Assembly: GCF_050271975.1 (NCBI RefSeq)
Contig: NZ_CP189850.1
Location: 186,001-250,000, forward strand
DNA: 64,000 nt
Origin: Litorimonas sp947503715
GTDB taxonomy: Bacteria > Pseudomonadota > Alphaproteobacteria > Caulobacterales > Maricaulaceae
Direction: 5' to 3'
Each line of letters starts with the position of its first letter. Position 1 is the first letter of the stretch. The notes below the pieces were generated by a model. That model worked only from the letters and a program-made list of their open reading frames with translations. It did not search any database and was not told the origin of the DNA. Positions 1-8,336 of the stretch are shown piece after piece. Made by a program: the position numbers and the translations under genes.

Positions 1-510
1 CAAATTGTTGATGACCCTTTACTCAAACGCGGCAACGGTTCCCGCCCTTGGGACGGGGAGGGCCTGGTCGTTCAGAAACAGCATATTGTTGAAGATGGTG
101 TCTTGAAAACATGGCTGCTGAATTGCGCGAGTGCGCGTCAGCTGGGTATGACATCCACGGGTCACGCGACGCGTGGCTTGGGCAGCCCGCCAGGTGTCAG
201 CGCGACCAATACTTGGCTGGTTCCCGGCGAAAAAACGCCCGAGGCATTAGCCGCTGCAATGGGAGAAGGCTTCCTGATTTCTGAAATGTTCGGACCCAGC
301 CTCAATTCAAATACGGGCGATTACTCCGTTGGAGTCTCGGGCTTTAAAATTGAGAATGGCCTACGCGCGTTTCCCGTCAGCGAAGTCACGATTGCGGGTA
401 ACCTGCTCGATATGTACCGCACGATGATCCCGGCCAATGATTTGAAAATGGACAGCGCGACCTGTTCACCGTCGCTCCTCGTGGAAGGTCTGACCCTTGC
501 CGGATCTTGA
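1..510 (+). CDS. pmbA: PmbA/TldE-family metalloprotease-like protein, C-terminal part
   Basis: The reading frame is open from base 1, so the 5' part lies outside the window and about 169 C-terminal residues are visible. The segments RGNGSRPWDGEG, LGMTSTGHATRG and ISEMFGPSLNSNTGDYSVGVSG are typical of the C-terminal domain of TldE/PmbA, the partner of TldD in a heterodimeric peptidase that trims small modified peptides and antitoxins in the cytoplasm. In TldD/TldE pairs the metal site is in TldD, and no HExxxH is visible in this part. The stop overlaps the next gene by 14 bp, suggesting translational coupling. The assignment rests on sequence resemblance alone, but the motifs are distinctive. 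Confidence 0.85.
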   Translation, partial: QIVDDPLLKRGNGSRPWDGEGLVVQKQHIVEDGVLKTWLLNCASARQLGMTSTGHATRGLGSPPGVSATNTWLVPGEKTPEALAAAMGEGFLISEMFGPSLNSNTGDYSVGVSGFKIENGLRAFPVSEVTIAGNLLDMYRTMIPANDLKMDSATCSPSLLVEGLTLAGS

Positions 511-1603
511 TCCAAGCTGCTGCTTGCCGTCGGAAGATTTGGCCCTGATACGCGACGCGGTGCGGGAAGCGGGCGCGATTGCCAAAGCCGCTTTCATCGC
601 CAATGACGCAAAAGTCTGGGATAAGGAAAAAGGCCATCCCGTCACGGATGCCGATATTGCCGTAAATGATTATCTGCTTGAGACCTTACGCGCCGCCCGT
701 CCGGGTTATGGTTGGTTATCGGAAGAAACCAAGGACGACCATTCGCGCCATGCCTGTCCGCGCACATTTGTCGTCGACCCGATTGACGGCACCCGCGCTT
801 TCATTGACCGCACCCCGAACTTCGCCGTGTCCGTCGCCGTGATTGAAAAAGGACGCTCTATCGCGGGTGTCGTTTTCAATCCGATGAAGGATGAGTTTTT
901 TGAAGCCAGTTTGGGCGGCGGCGCGTGGCTGAACGGCGAACACATCAACGCCAGCGATCCTGCCTCTATCGAGAACATCAACATGGTCGGCTATCCTCGA
1001 AAATTCCGACGATTGGGCTTTCCGGATATGAATGTGACGGTCGCAAACTCCATGGCGTATCGCATGGTTCTGGTCGCCTGTGGCAAGGCGGATGCCACCA
1101 TCGCTTTCACGCCAAAATCTGATTGGGATGTGGCGGCCGCGAGCCTCATCGCCAATGAAGCCAGCGCTGTCGTCACAGATATTCGCGGCGAGGTCCCGCA
1201 TTTTGATACGGAAAGCACATCCGGATTGGGCGTGATTTGTGCTGGCCCGACGCTGCACGCTTTGTTATTGGCGGCGGTGAAACCGCATTTGGCGCAATTC
1301 GCCAAAGGCAGAGATTTTAAATTTTTGGGGACCCGTATGGCCGACCGTAAAAAAGAAACATCCGAGATGAAATCGGTTCAACTCCTCCATATCGTGATGG
1401 GCGGCGAGTTAGTCGATCCGAACCGGACGGAATTCAAGGACCTGAAAGCGGTCGATTTTGTCGGCGCCTATGCCAATTTTGAAGACGCCCGCAAGGCGTG
1501 GAAATCCGCCGCGCAACGCACCGTCGATAACGCGCATATGCGCTATTTCATCCTCCACGCCCATGACCTGCTCGACCCCGATGGGGACGGCATTATTGGC
1601 TAG
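497..1603 (+). CDS. CysQ/inositol monophosphatase-family phosphatase fused to a DUF4170 domain
   Basis: Residues 1 to about 275 form an inositol-monophosphatase/3'(2'),5'-bisphosphate nucleotidase fold, with the metal-binding segments GWLSEET, VVDPIDGTRAF and SDWDVAAAS. The likely role is removal of phosphate from PAP or an inositol phosphate with Mg2+ in the cytoplasm. Residues 290-368, starting near MKSVQLLHIVMGGEL, match the short alphaproteobacterial DUF4170 protein, which I know mainly as a separate gene. The frame is continuous, with in-frame ATGs at 1337 and 1367 where an internal start could release DUF4170 alone. The start is TTG at 497, with a GGAAGG ribosome site eight bases upstream, overlapping pmbA. 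The substrate is not determined. Confidence 0.85.
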   Translation: MPDLDPSCCLPSEDLALIRDAVREAGAIAKAAFIANDAKVWDKEKGHPVTDADIAVNDYLLETLRAARPGYGWLSEETKDDHSRHACPRTFVVDPIDGTRAFIDRTPNFAVSVAVIEKGRSIAGVVFNPMKDEFFEASLGGGAWLNGEHINASDPASIENINMVGYPRKFRRLGFPDMNVTVANSMAYRMVLVACGKADATIAFTPKSDWDVAAASLIANEASAVVTDIRGEVPHFDTESTSGLGVICAGPTLHALLLAAVKPHLAQFAKGRDFKFLGTRMADRKKETSEMKSVQLLHIVMGGELVDPNRTEFKDLKAVDFVGAYANFEDARKAWKSAAQRTVDNAHMRYFILHAHDLLDPDGDGIIG

Positions 1604-1607
1604 ACCC

Positions 1608-3356
1608 ATGACGGATCGCCAACGCATTGCGCGACTATGGCGAGATTATCTCTGGCCGCAAAAAGGGCGTTTGATACTCGCCTTCTTTTTCATGGCGATC
1701 TTCGCCGCGGCAACGGCGGGCTATGTTTATCTCATTAGCCTGATCATTGATGCCGCTAACGCATTGGACGATTCCGGCGATGCTTTTGCGCAAGCCAGAT
1801 CCTACGCCCTCATCATCCTGCCCGTCATTCTGGGCCTGACCCTGACGGCGGCGATTGGCGGATATATCCAGCGCATCCTGACGAATTCTCTCGCCCTCAA
1901 CACGGTCGGGCAGATGCAGACCGAGATGTTGCAGGCCGCGCAAAGGCGCGACTATGCCGATTTCGCGGAAGAGCCGACGGGTAACCTCATCGCGAAATTT
2001 ACGAATGATGTGAGTGTCGTCTCCGCCAGCCTCGTGCGGGTTTTGGGTAATCTGGTCAAAGATGTGCTGACCGTCATCTTTTCCGTGATCGCCATGCTGG
2101 TGCTCAACTGGCAACTCTCGCTCTTCATGGTCGTCTTTTTCCTCGCGCTCTGGCCAATTATCGAAATTTCCAAACGCCTACGCGGCAATGCGAAGGATGT
2201 GCAGGAACATATCGGTCAGATCACGGCGGAGTTGAAAGAGAGTCTGGGTGGGACGCAACTCGTCAAAACCTACGGCTTGGAGGCGCATGAGCAGACGCGG
2301 CTGAACCGCAGTTTTGATGAACGCATCCGGCTCTATCTCAAACTCGTCACGCAACAGGCGCGGGTCGATCCGATCCTTGAGGTCGTCGGCGGGCTGGCCA
2401 TTGCCGCCGTCGTGATTTTTGGCGTCTGGCAATATGGAACAGGCGCGGCAACGGGCGGGCAGATCGCGGCCGTGCTGGGCGGATTGATGATCCTCGCGCC
2501 GAGACTACGTGCGCTCGGCACGTTGAATAATGCCGTGCAAGAAGGCTTGAGCTCCGTCGCGCGAATTTTTGAGGTGATTGATACAGAGCCGTCGCTAACA
2601 GACGCGGCTGACGCGACAGAATTAAAAGTCACAGACGGTCAAGTCTTCCTCTCCGATATTCGCTTCACCTATCCGGACGGCACCATCGCATTGGACGGTC
2701 TGACCCTCACGGCGGACCCCGGAAAGATAACAGCGCTCGTCGGCCCGTCAGGCGGCGGGAAATCCACGATTATGCACCTTATCCCGCGCCTCTATGACGT
2801 CGCCTCCGGCAGTGTCCGCATTGACAAGCAGGACGTGCGCGACGTGACGCAAGCCAGTTTGCGCCGGAATATCGCCGTCGTCTCGCAAGAGGCCACATTA
2901 TTCAACGACACCATCGCCGCGAATATCGGGCTGGGAGATTTGAACGCGGACCGCGAGGCCATCGTCCACGCCGCGAAAGCCGCCGACGCGCATGGGTTCA
3001 TCATGGCCCTCCCCGAAGGTTATGACACAAGGCTCGGCGAAGACGGCGCAGGATTATCTGGCGGGCAAAAACAGCGCCTGTCTATCGCGAGAGCCATTTT
3101 GCGCGACGCACCGATCCTGCTGCTGGACGAAGCGACATCAGCGCTAGACACGGAAAGCGAGGCCAAAGTGCAGGCGGCTTTGGATCGATTGAGCGAGGGC
3201 AGGACGACACTGGTCATCGCGCATAGACTCGGAACCGTGCGGGATGCGGACTGCATTTACGTGATTGACGGAGGCCGAGTTGTGGAGAGCGGAACAGACG
3301 CGGAATTGCGGACGGTTGGGGGTGTTTATGCCGGTTTAAGCGGAACCCAGAACTAA
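1608..3356 (+). CDS. msbA: MsbA-like ABC exporter (fused permease and ATPase)
   Basis: At 582 residues it has the usual MsbA length. An N-terminal six-helix ABC membrane domain (about residues 15-310) is followed by a nucleotide-binding domain with Walker A GPSGGGKST (about 379-387), signature LSGGQKQR (about 483), Walker B ILLLDEATSALD (about 503) and switch histidine in VIAHR. It probably flips lipid A-core from the inner to the outer leaflet of the inner membrane, which fits the neighbouring lipid A and Kdo genes. ATG 1608 is chosen because the frame upstream only overlaps the preceding gene. Other lipid or peptide exporters of this subfamily cannot be excluded by sequence alone. Confidence 0.87.
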   Translation: MTDRQRIARLWRDYLWPQKGRLILAFFFMAIFAAATAGYVYLISLIIDAANALDDSGDAFAQARSYALIILPVILGLTLTAAIGGYIQRILTNSLALNTVGQMQTEMLQAAQRRDYADFAEEPTGNLIAKFTNDVSVVSASLVRVLGNLVKDVLTVIFSVIAMLVLNWQLSLFMVVFFLALWPIIEISKRLRGNAKDVQEHIGQITAELKESLGGTQLVKTYGLEAHEQTRLNRSFDERIRLYLKLVTQQARVDPILEVVGGLAIAAVVIFGVWQYGTGAATGGQIAAVLGGLMILAPRLRALGTLNNAVQEGLSSVARIFEVIDTEPSLTDAADATELKVTDGQVFLSDIRFTYPDGTIALDGLTLTADPGKITALVGPSGGGKSTIMHLIPRLYDVASGSVRIDKQDVRDVTQASLRRNIAVVSQEATLFNDTIAANIGLGDLNADREAIVHAAKAADAHGFIMALPEGYDTRLGEDGAGLSGGQKQRLSIARAILRDAPILLLDEATSALDTESEAKVQAALDRLSEGRTTLVIAHRLGTVRDADCIYVIDGGRVVESGTDAELRTVGGVYAGLSGTQN

Positions 3357-3358
3357 AC

Positions 3359-4036
3359 TTACTCCCGCCGCAATATCTCCGTAATCGGATTACCGCTCCA
3401 CTGGTCCATGAACCGCGCTTTCACATCTGCCGGATTGTAATCGCTTTCGACCCAGTCGATGAAGCTGATGTCTTTCTCCTGCGCGGCCTTTACATAATCC
3501 GCGAAGAAGAAATCGAGCATCCCCGTCTTCCCCTGTTTCACGTGCAGCTTTTTCAGCGTCAGCTCGCTTTCCACCGCCGCGGCAATCGTGTCGCCCATGT
3601 GGAAGTGCCGATAGAGGACGCCCATAAAACCCGTCCGGTCGGCGCCGGATTTACAGTGCATGACGGCGGGATAATCTATCGCCTCGAACAATTCCTTCGC
3701 CGCGCGGATTTTATCGGGCGTGTGGACGTCGCGGGAATAGACTCGGAAATTGATGAGTTTGATACCGTGCTTTTCGCAGGCTTCTTTCTCGAGCAGGTAG
3801 AACCCTTTCGGTGACGGGCCGCGCAGATTGAGGATGGTCTTAATGCCCTCCTCGGCCAGTACGGCAATTCGTTCGGGTGACGGCTGATTCTCGCGATACA
3901 TCCCGCCGCCCAGATTATGCCGATTCGGGAACCGTTTGCGCAGGAATCCGTGGTCCCCCCATGTGAGGTCGCGCCGGGCCTGTTTTCGGTCCCTTGGGTT
4001 GTTGAGGTCCAGCCCCTTATCGCTTAACTCGGTCAT
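3359..4036 (-). CDS. Dual-specificity/tyrosine phosphatase-like protein
   Basis: This 225-residue cytoplasmic protein has the Cys-x5-Arg phosphatase loop HCKSGADRTG, with nucleophile Cys128 and Arg134. Asp103 in VYSRDVHTP is a plausible general acid. It belongs to the DSP/PTP superfamily, and nothing fixes whether the substrate is a protein or a phospholipid. It is the only reverse-strand gene inside the lipid A block, ending two bases from the msbA stop and running divergently from the DUF374 gene. That setting suggests, but does not prove, a role connected with envelope lipids. There is no signal peptide. Confidence 0.82.
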   Translation of the reverse strand: MTELSDKGLDLNNPRDRKQARRDLTWGDHGFLRKRFPNRHNLGGGMYRENQPSPERIAVLAEEGIKTILNLRGPSPKGFYLLEKEACEKHGIKLINFRVYSRDVHTPDKIRAAKELFEAIDYPAVMHCKSGADRTGFMGVLYRHFHMGDTIAAAVESELTLKKLHVKQGKTGMLDFFFADYVKAAQEKDISFIDWVESDYNPADVKARFMDQWSGNPITEILRRE

Positions 4037-4065
4037 ATCAAAGCTGGCTAACAGGGAGGCCGCGC

Positions 4066-4770
4066 GTGTTCAAACGCTTCTTGCGGCGTCCAGCAGTCCA
4101 ATCGGGATTGGGCTGGGGCGTCGCCCAATATATGCGCCTGATCAAGGCGACCACGCGGTGGGACATCCGCCATCCCGAACGGGTGGAAGATATTATCGCA
4201 GGACGGAAAGGCGTCATCGCGCTGACTTGGCATTCGCGGTTCCTGATGCTGACCTCGGCGTGGAAACGGGAGTATCAGCTGCCATATGTCATGATTTCGA
4301 GATCAAGAGACGGCGCGGTTGTTGCGGCGACGTGTAAAGCCTTGGGTTTACAAACGCTGCGGGGCAGTTCCAAGAAACGTGGAAAAAATAAGGGCGGTGA
4401 AGAAGCTGCCGCGGGCGCTGTTACGGCCGTAAAATCCGGCGGCTGCGTCGTCATCACGCCGGACGGTCCGCGCGGGCCGAGACAACGTTTGGGCGACGGA
4501 CCCTTGCGTCTCGCCCGCGCGACGGGTGCGCCCATTATGCCGTGTACTTTTGCCGTCGCGCGGCGGAAACAATTCGACAGTTGGGATAAATTCGTCCTGC
4601 CGAAATTATTTGGTAAGGGTCTTATCATCTGGGGGACGCCTGTCACGATTTCGAAACATGCGACTGATGAAGAATTGGAAAATATTCGACTCTTCATTGA
4701 AACCGAAATGAACGCCCTTCTCGCGGAAGCTGACAAGTCGCTTGGCCACATACCGGTCGCGCCCGCATGA
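4066..4770 (+). CDS. DUF374 lysophospholipid acyltransferase-family protein
   Basis: This 234-residue protein has the DUF374 signature TPDGPRGPRQ and the early TWHSRF motif, where His would be the acyltransferase histidine. The family is related to LpxL/PlsC acyltransferases and sits immediately upstream of waaA in many alphaproteobacteria, so a role in LPS or lipid A acylation at the inner membrane is likely. The start is GTG 4066, preceded by AGGGAGG at 4053-4059. Its stop overlaps the waaA start in an ATGA arrangement, so it heads a tight operon with waaA, lpxK and the LpxL-like gene. The exact acyl acceptor is unknown. Confidence 0.85.
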   Translation: MFKRFLRRPAVQSGLGWGVAQYMRLIKATTRWDIRHPERVEDIIAGRKGVIALTWHSRFLMLTSAWKREYQLPYVMISRSRDGAVVAATCKALGLQTLRGSSKKRGKNKGGEEAAAGAVTAVKSGGCVVITPDGPRGPRQRLGDGPLRLARATGAPIMPCTFAVARRKQFDSWDKFVLPKLFGKGLIIWGTPVTISKHATDEELENIRLFIETEMNALLAEADKSLGHIPVAPA

Positions 4771-6026
4771 GTTGGGAAGCCCTATATCGCGGGGTGAGCG
4801 GCATGCTGGAACCCTTTGCCGGATATATCCTGCGCAAGCGGGTGAAGGCCGAAAAAGAAGACGCCACCCGCATTCTGGAACGCAAAGGCCGCGCCTCCCT
4901 CGCCCGACCTGACGGGACACTTGTCTGGATGCACGGGGCGAGCGTTGGGGAGACGTCAATGCTCCTGCCACTCATTGACAGGCTCTTATCCGATGATGCG
5001 GAGTTAAACATTCTCGTCACAAGTGGCACTGTGACCTCCGCCGAAATCATGGCCAAACGACTGCCCGAACGGGCCGTTCACCAATTCGTCCCGATGGACG
5101 GACCCACCTTTGTCGCGAAATTTCTCAATCATTGGAAACCCGATCTCGCCATCTGGGCCGAGAGTGAAATCTGGCCGAACCTCGTCCTGCAGACAAAAGA
5201 GAGCGGCGCGAAAATGGCGCTCATCAATGCGCGGATGAGCCAGAATTCCATTGATCGCTGGCGGGCGAAACGGGGATTTGCGCGACGGGTATTCGGGACA
5301 TTCGACCTCATCCTGCCCGCAGATCGCCTGACCTTTAACGCGCTCAATCAATTCTCTGACTCCGTCATCCAGGAGATCGGCAATCTGAAAGCTGCCGCGC
5401 CCGCCCTCGCCTATGATAAAGAGGAAGCCACGCAGCTAAAAACCACCATTGGTGACCGCCCCGTCTGGTTAGCGGCCAGCACCCATGAGGAAGAGAAACT
5501 CGAAATCCTCAGTACGTTGGAAATCCTGCGCAAGAAACACCCCGATACGCTCTGTATCTGGCAACCGAGACATCCCGAACGCGGAGACAATATCGCCCTT
5601 GCCGCATCCGCGCATGGCAAAATCGCGCGACGCTCACAGGGGGAAATTCCGGATGGGTCCACCGCCGTCTATATCATGGACACGCTGGGCGAGACGGGAT
5701 TGGCGCTGGCCCTCTCGGATATCGTGTTCATGGGCGGTTCGCTCGACCCGCGCCTCATGGGGCATAATCCCTTGGAACCCGCCCGCGCTGGCGTGCCGAT
5801 CTTGACAGGCCCCCATGTGGCCAGCTTTACGGATATCTATGATCGTTTTTTTGACTCTAACGCCGCCATGCGCGTGAAATCCTCAAACCACCTCGCCAAG
5901 CATTTAATAGCTCTCCTCGGTGACGGCGCGGCGCGGGGGCAAATGTCGGCGCGGGCAAAATCCGTCGCGCAGGAAAGTGACGGCATTTTGGATTTCACGG
6001 CGACCAAATTACAGGCGCTGCTATGA
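4767..6026 (+). CDS. waaA: 3-deoxy-D-manno-octulosonic acid (Kdo) transferase
   Basis: The product transfers Kdo from CMP-Kdo onto the lipid IVA precursor at the cytoplasmic face of the inner membrane (GT30 family). At 419 residues it has family length. The N-terminal motif HGASVGET (about residues 56-63) carries the catalytic Glu, and FMGGSLDPRLMGHNPLEPA near residue 335 is the conserved C-terminal signature of the CMP-Kdo site. The gene overlaps its upstream neighbour and lpxK by four bases each, so the block is probably translated as one coupled operon. Confidence 0.95.
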   Translation: MSWEALYRGVSGMLEPFAGYILRKRVKAEKEDATRILERKGRASLARPDGTLVWMHGASVGETSMLLPLIDRLLSDDAELNILVTSGTVTSAEIMAKRLPERAVHQFVPMDGPTFVAKFLNHWKPDLAIWAESEIWPNLVLQTKESGAKMALINARMSQNSIDRWRAKRGFARRVFGTFDLILPADRLTFNALNQFSDSVIQEIGNLKAAAPALAYDKEEATQLKTTIGDRPVWLAASTHEEEKLEILSTLEILRKKHPDTLCIWQPRHPERGDNIALAASAHGKIARRSQGEIPDGSTAVYIMDTLGETGLALALSDIVFMGGSLDPRLMGHNPLEPARAGVPILTGPHVASFTDIYDRFFDSNAAMRVKSSNHLAKHLIALLGDGAARGQMSARAKSVAQESDGILDFTATKLQALL

Positions 6027-7018
6027 AGCCGCCCGTCTTCTGGAACCACCTGTCCGGCCCCGAAGCCAAGGTCAGTCTGCGGACCGTGCTACGACCGCTC
6101 GGCTGGCTTTATGCGAAAGCCGCCGCGCGTCGGTTGGAGACCACGCAGCCCTATAATTCCGGCGTACCCGTTATTTGCGTCGGGAATGCAACGATGGGCG
6201 GCACGGGGAAAACGCCCGTCGTCGCCTATCTGCTGAAATCTTTCCGACGCCTCGGTATCCCCGCGCATGGTCTGTCGCGCGGCTATGGCGGCACGGAAAA
6301 AGGCCCAATGCCCGTCCAACCCGACCACATCGCAGCGCAGGTCGGGGATGAACCACTACTACTGGCACGGAACGGGCCCGTCTGGGTGTCCGCCGGACGG
6401 GATGACGGCGCGCGAGCCATGGTCGCCAATGGCGCGAAAGTCATTATCATGGATGACGGCCATCAGAACCCGACACTCGCAAAAACGCTCTCGCTGCTCG
6501 TCGTGGATGCGGAGGTCGGGTTCGGGAATGGCTGCGTCTTTCCGGCGGGGCCGTTACGCGAAGATTTGGATGCGGCGTTGGACCGCACGGATGCCATCAT
6601 CCTGATGAAGCCGACGCCGGATTATAAAATATCCGATCATCTGCGCGAACAATTGGGCGGCGTGATTGTCATTCCCGCCTATCTCGCGCCCAAGGAACCT
6701 GCGCCCAAAGGTCCGCTTTACGCTTTTGCCGGTATTGGACGCCCCGCGAAATTTTTCGACTCCTTACGTCGCGCGGGCGCGAATGTTGTCGAGACAGAGG
6801 GCTATGCCGATCATTATAAATATAAGGATGAAGACTTGGAGAGCCTCTTCGTCCTCGCCGCGGAAATGGACGCCGGATTAATTACGACAGAAAAAGATTA
6901 TGTCCGCCTGCCCAAAGGCTATCGTCGCGGCGTGCAAACCTGGCCTGTTTCTGTTGTGTTTGAAGATGAGCTGACGCTCCGCCGTCTCCTCCACCCGATT
7001 GTCGAAGCGGCCAAATGA
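6023..7018 (+). CDS. lpxK: Tetraacyldisaccharide 4'-kinase
   Basis: LpxK phosphorylates the 4' position of the lipid A disaccharide, using ATP at the inner membrane. The 331-residue protein has the P-loop VGNATMGGTGKTP (about residues 54-66) and the characteristic MDDGHQNP motif near residue 143, which supplies the catalytic Asp and His. It lies between waaA and an LpxL-type acyltransferase with ATGA overlaps on both sides, the usual alphaproteobacterial order. The early lpx genes (lpxA, B, C, D) are not in the window. Confidence 0.95.
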   Translation: MKPPVFWNHLSGPEAKVSLRTVLRPLGWLYAKAAARRLETTQPYNSGVPVICVGNATMGGTGKTPVVAYLLKSFRRLGIPAHGLSRGYGGTEKGPMPVQPDHIAAQVGDEPLLLARNGPVWVSAGRDDGARAMVANGAKVIIMDDGHQNPTLAKTLSLLVVDAEVGFGNGCVFPAGPLREDLDAALDRTDAIILMKPTPDYKISDHLREQLGGVIVIPAYLAPKEPAPKGPLYAFAGIGRPAKFFDSLRRAGANVVETEGYADHYKYKDEDLESLFVLAAEMDAGLITTEKDYVRLPKGYRRGVQTWPVSVVFEDELTLRRLLHPIVEAAK

Positions 7019-7893
7019 AGGACCGTTTAGAGGCGCTCGCCTATGACATCGTCGCCTTCATCCTGCGCCTATTTCCCTTTGCATGGATTTCGGGACTGGG
7101 TGCCTTTATCGTCAAATTGATTGGCCCGCTGACATCAAAACACAGAATTGCGGAGACGGGGTTGCGGACAGCTTTTCCGGAGAAATCAGACGCCGAAATT
7201 AAACAGCTTTTGAAAGATCAATGGGACAATACCGGACGGACCTTAGGCGAATTTCCGATGACCCACCGCCTGAAACCCTTCGACGCAAATAGCCGCATCA
7301 AGATTGTCGGAATGGAGGTTTTCGAACGCCACGCCCCCGCCGTGATCGTCACAGGACATTTCGCGAATTGGGAAGTCATGGCCACGGTCCTGACGCAATC
7401 CGAGCTGGCCGTGCGCATCACCTATCGCAAAGTCAACAACCCGCATATTGATGCGCGGGTGAGGAAACAACGCGAGGCCTATGGCACCCAATTTCTCGTC
7501 CAAAAATCGACCCATCGCGGGGGGCGGGAATTGCTGACAGCACTGAAAAATGGTGAGAGTGTTGCGCTGCTCAATGATCAGAAATTCAATACAGGCCTGA
7601 GCATTCCATTCTTTGGAGAGCCCGCCATGACCGCGCAGGGGGCCGTGCGTTTGGCATTGAAGACGGGACGTCCATTGCTGCCAATGGCGGTCACGCGGGA
7701 CAAGGCCAGTTTTACCGTGACATTTTATGAGCCGATAGACTTAATGAAATCAGGAAACCGCGAGGCGGATGTTTTGGACGGTGTGACAAAAGTCAGTGGA
7801 TTTATTGAGGACCGCGTGCGGGAAAATCCGGCGCAATGGTTTTGGGTTCATCGCCGCTGGCCTAAGGATCTGTATCGGAAACGCTCGTCATAA
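7015..7893 (+). CDS. lpxL: LpxL/HtrB-type lipid A acyltransferase
   Basis: This 292-residue protein has the family's catalytic H-x4-D/E motif as HFANWE (His about residue 115), an N-terminal hydrophobic segment (FILRLFPFAWISGLGAFIV) and the C-terminal ENPAQWFWVHRRWP block. Such enzymes add secondary acyl chains to Kdo-lipid A using acyl-ACP at the inner membrane. It is the last gene of the waaA-lpxK operon, with a four-base overlap with lpxK. LpxL versus LpxM/LpxP type cannot be decided from sequence here. Confidence 0.9.
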   Translation: MKDRLEALAYDIVAFILRLFPFAWISGLGAFIVKLIGPLTSKHRIAETGLRTAFPEKSDAEIKQLLKDQWDNTGRTLGEFPMTHRLKPFDANSRIKIVGMEVFERHAPAVIVTGHFANWEVMATVLTQSELAVRITYRKVNNPHIDARVRKQREAYGTQFLVQKSTHRGGRELLTALKNGESVALLNDQKFNTGLSIPFFGEPAMTAQGAVRLALKTGRPLLPMAVTRDKASFTVTFYEPIDLMKSGNREADVLDGVTKVSGFIEDRVRENPAQWFWVHRRWPKDLYRKRSS

Positions 7894-7896
7894 ACC

Positions 7897-8008
7897 GATG
7901 TCATCCCGCACAAGTCCTAAGGACGCAGATGCGGGACCTGCCGTTTACAGAACGCAAGCCTCATCAATAAACGATAGGTCCCGCATCCCTTGGTGTCGCG
8001 ATGACATC
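7897..8008. repeat. Palindromic intergenic repeat, GTCATCCCGC family, copy 1
   Basis: The ends GATGTCATC (7897-7905) and GATGACATC (8000-8008) are exact reverse complements. Inside them GATGCGGGACCT (7928-7939) pairs perfectly with AGGTCCCGCATC (7976-7987) around a 36-base loop. A second copy with the same arms lies at 21515-21628. It sits in the converging gap between the LpxL-type gene and the chorismate mutase gene. It resembles REP/BIME-type small dispersed palindromes and could also act as a bidirectional terminator or RNA hairpin. Confidence 0.8.
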
Positions 8009-8021
8009 ATAAAATATACGA

Positions 8022-8336
8022 CTAAGCGCTCTTCCGCCCACGCGTGTCATCATACACATCAAATTCATGCGCGATGCAGCGTTCAATTAGTTTCCGCCAG
8101 ACGGGTTCGGCAATATCGGCTGACAAACCTTGTCTCTTCGCCTCAACCAGAACCTTCGCAACAACATCCTCAATCCGCTCAGCATCATAGACAGCGTCGC
8201 GATTGGGTTTAATCCGCGCGGCGGCGTGCATATAGCCTTGGCGCGTCACGAGCAGACGCACGAGTTCACGGTCCAGCGCATCGACGCCTTCGCGGACTTC
8301 GATCATGGTTTTGCAATCGTCTGGGGCTTTAGCCAT
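8022..8336 (-). CDS. Chorismate mutase (AroQ type)
   Basis: This 104-residue all-alpha protein has the AroQ pattern: REGVDALDRELVRLLVTR in helix 1, a basic residue in AARIKP, and AVYDAERIEDVV followed by the last helix. Enzymes of this size convert chorismate to prephenate for phenylalanine and tyrosine, and some (PchB-like) also cleave isochorismate. There is no fused prephenate dehydratase domain. Its start overlaps the 3' end of the M23 lipoprotein gene by eight bases, so it is probably the last gene of the xseA-side transcript. Confidence 0.88.
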   Translation of the reverse strand: MAKAPDDCKTMIEVREGVDALDRELVRLLVTRQGYMHAAARIKPNRDAVYDAERIEDVVAKVLVEAKRQGLSADIAEPVWRKLIERCIAHEFDVYDDTRGRKSA

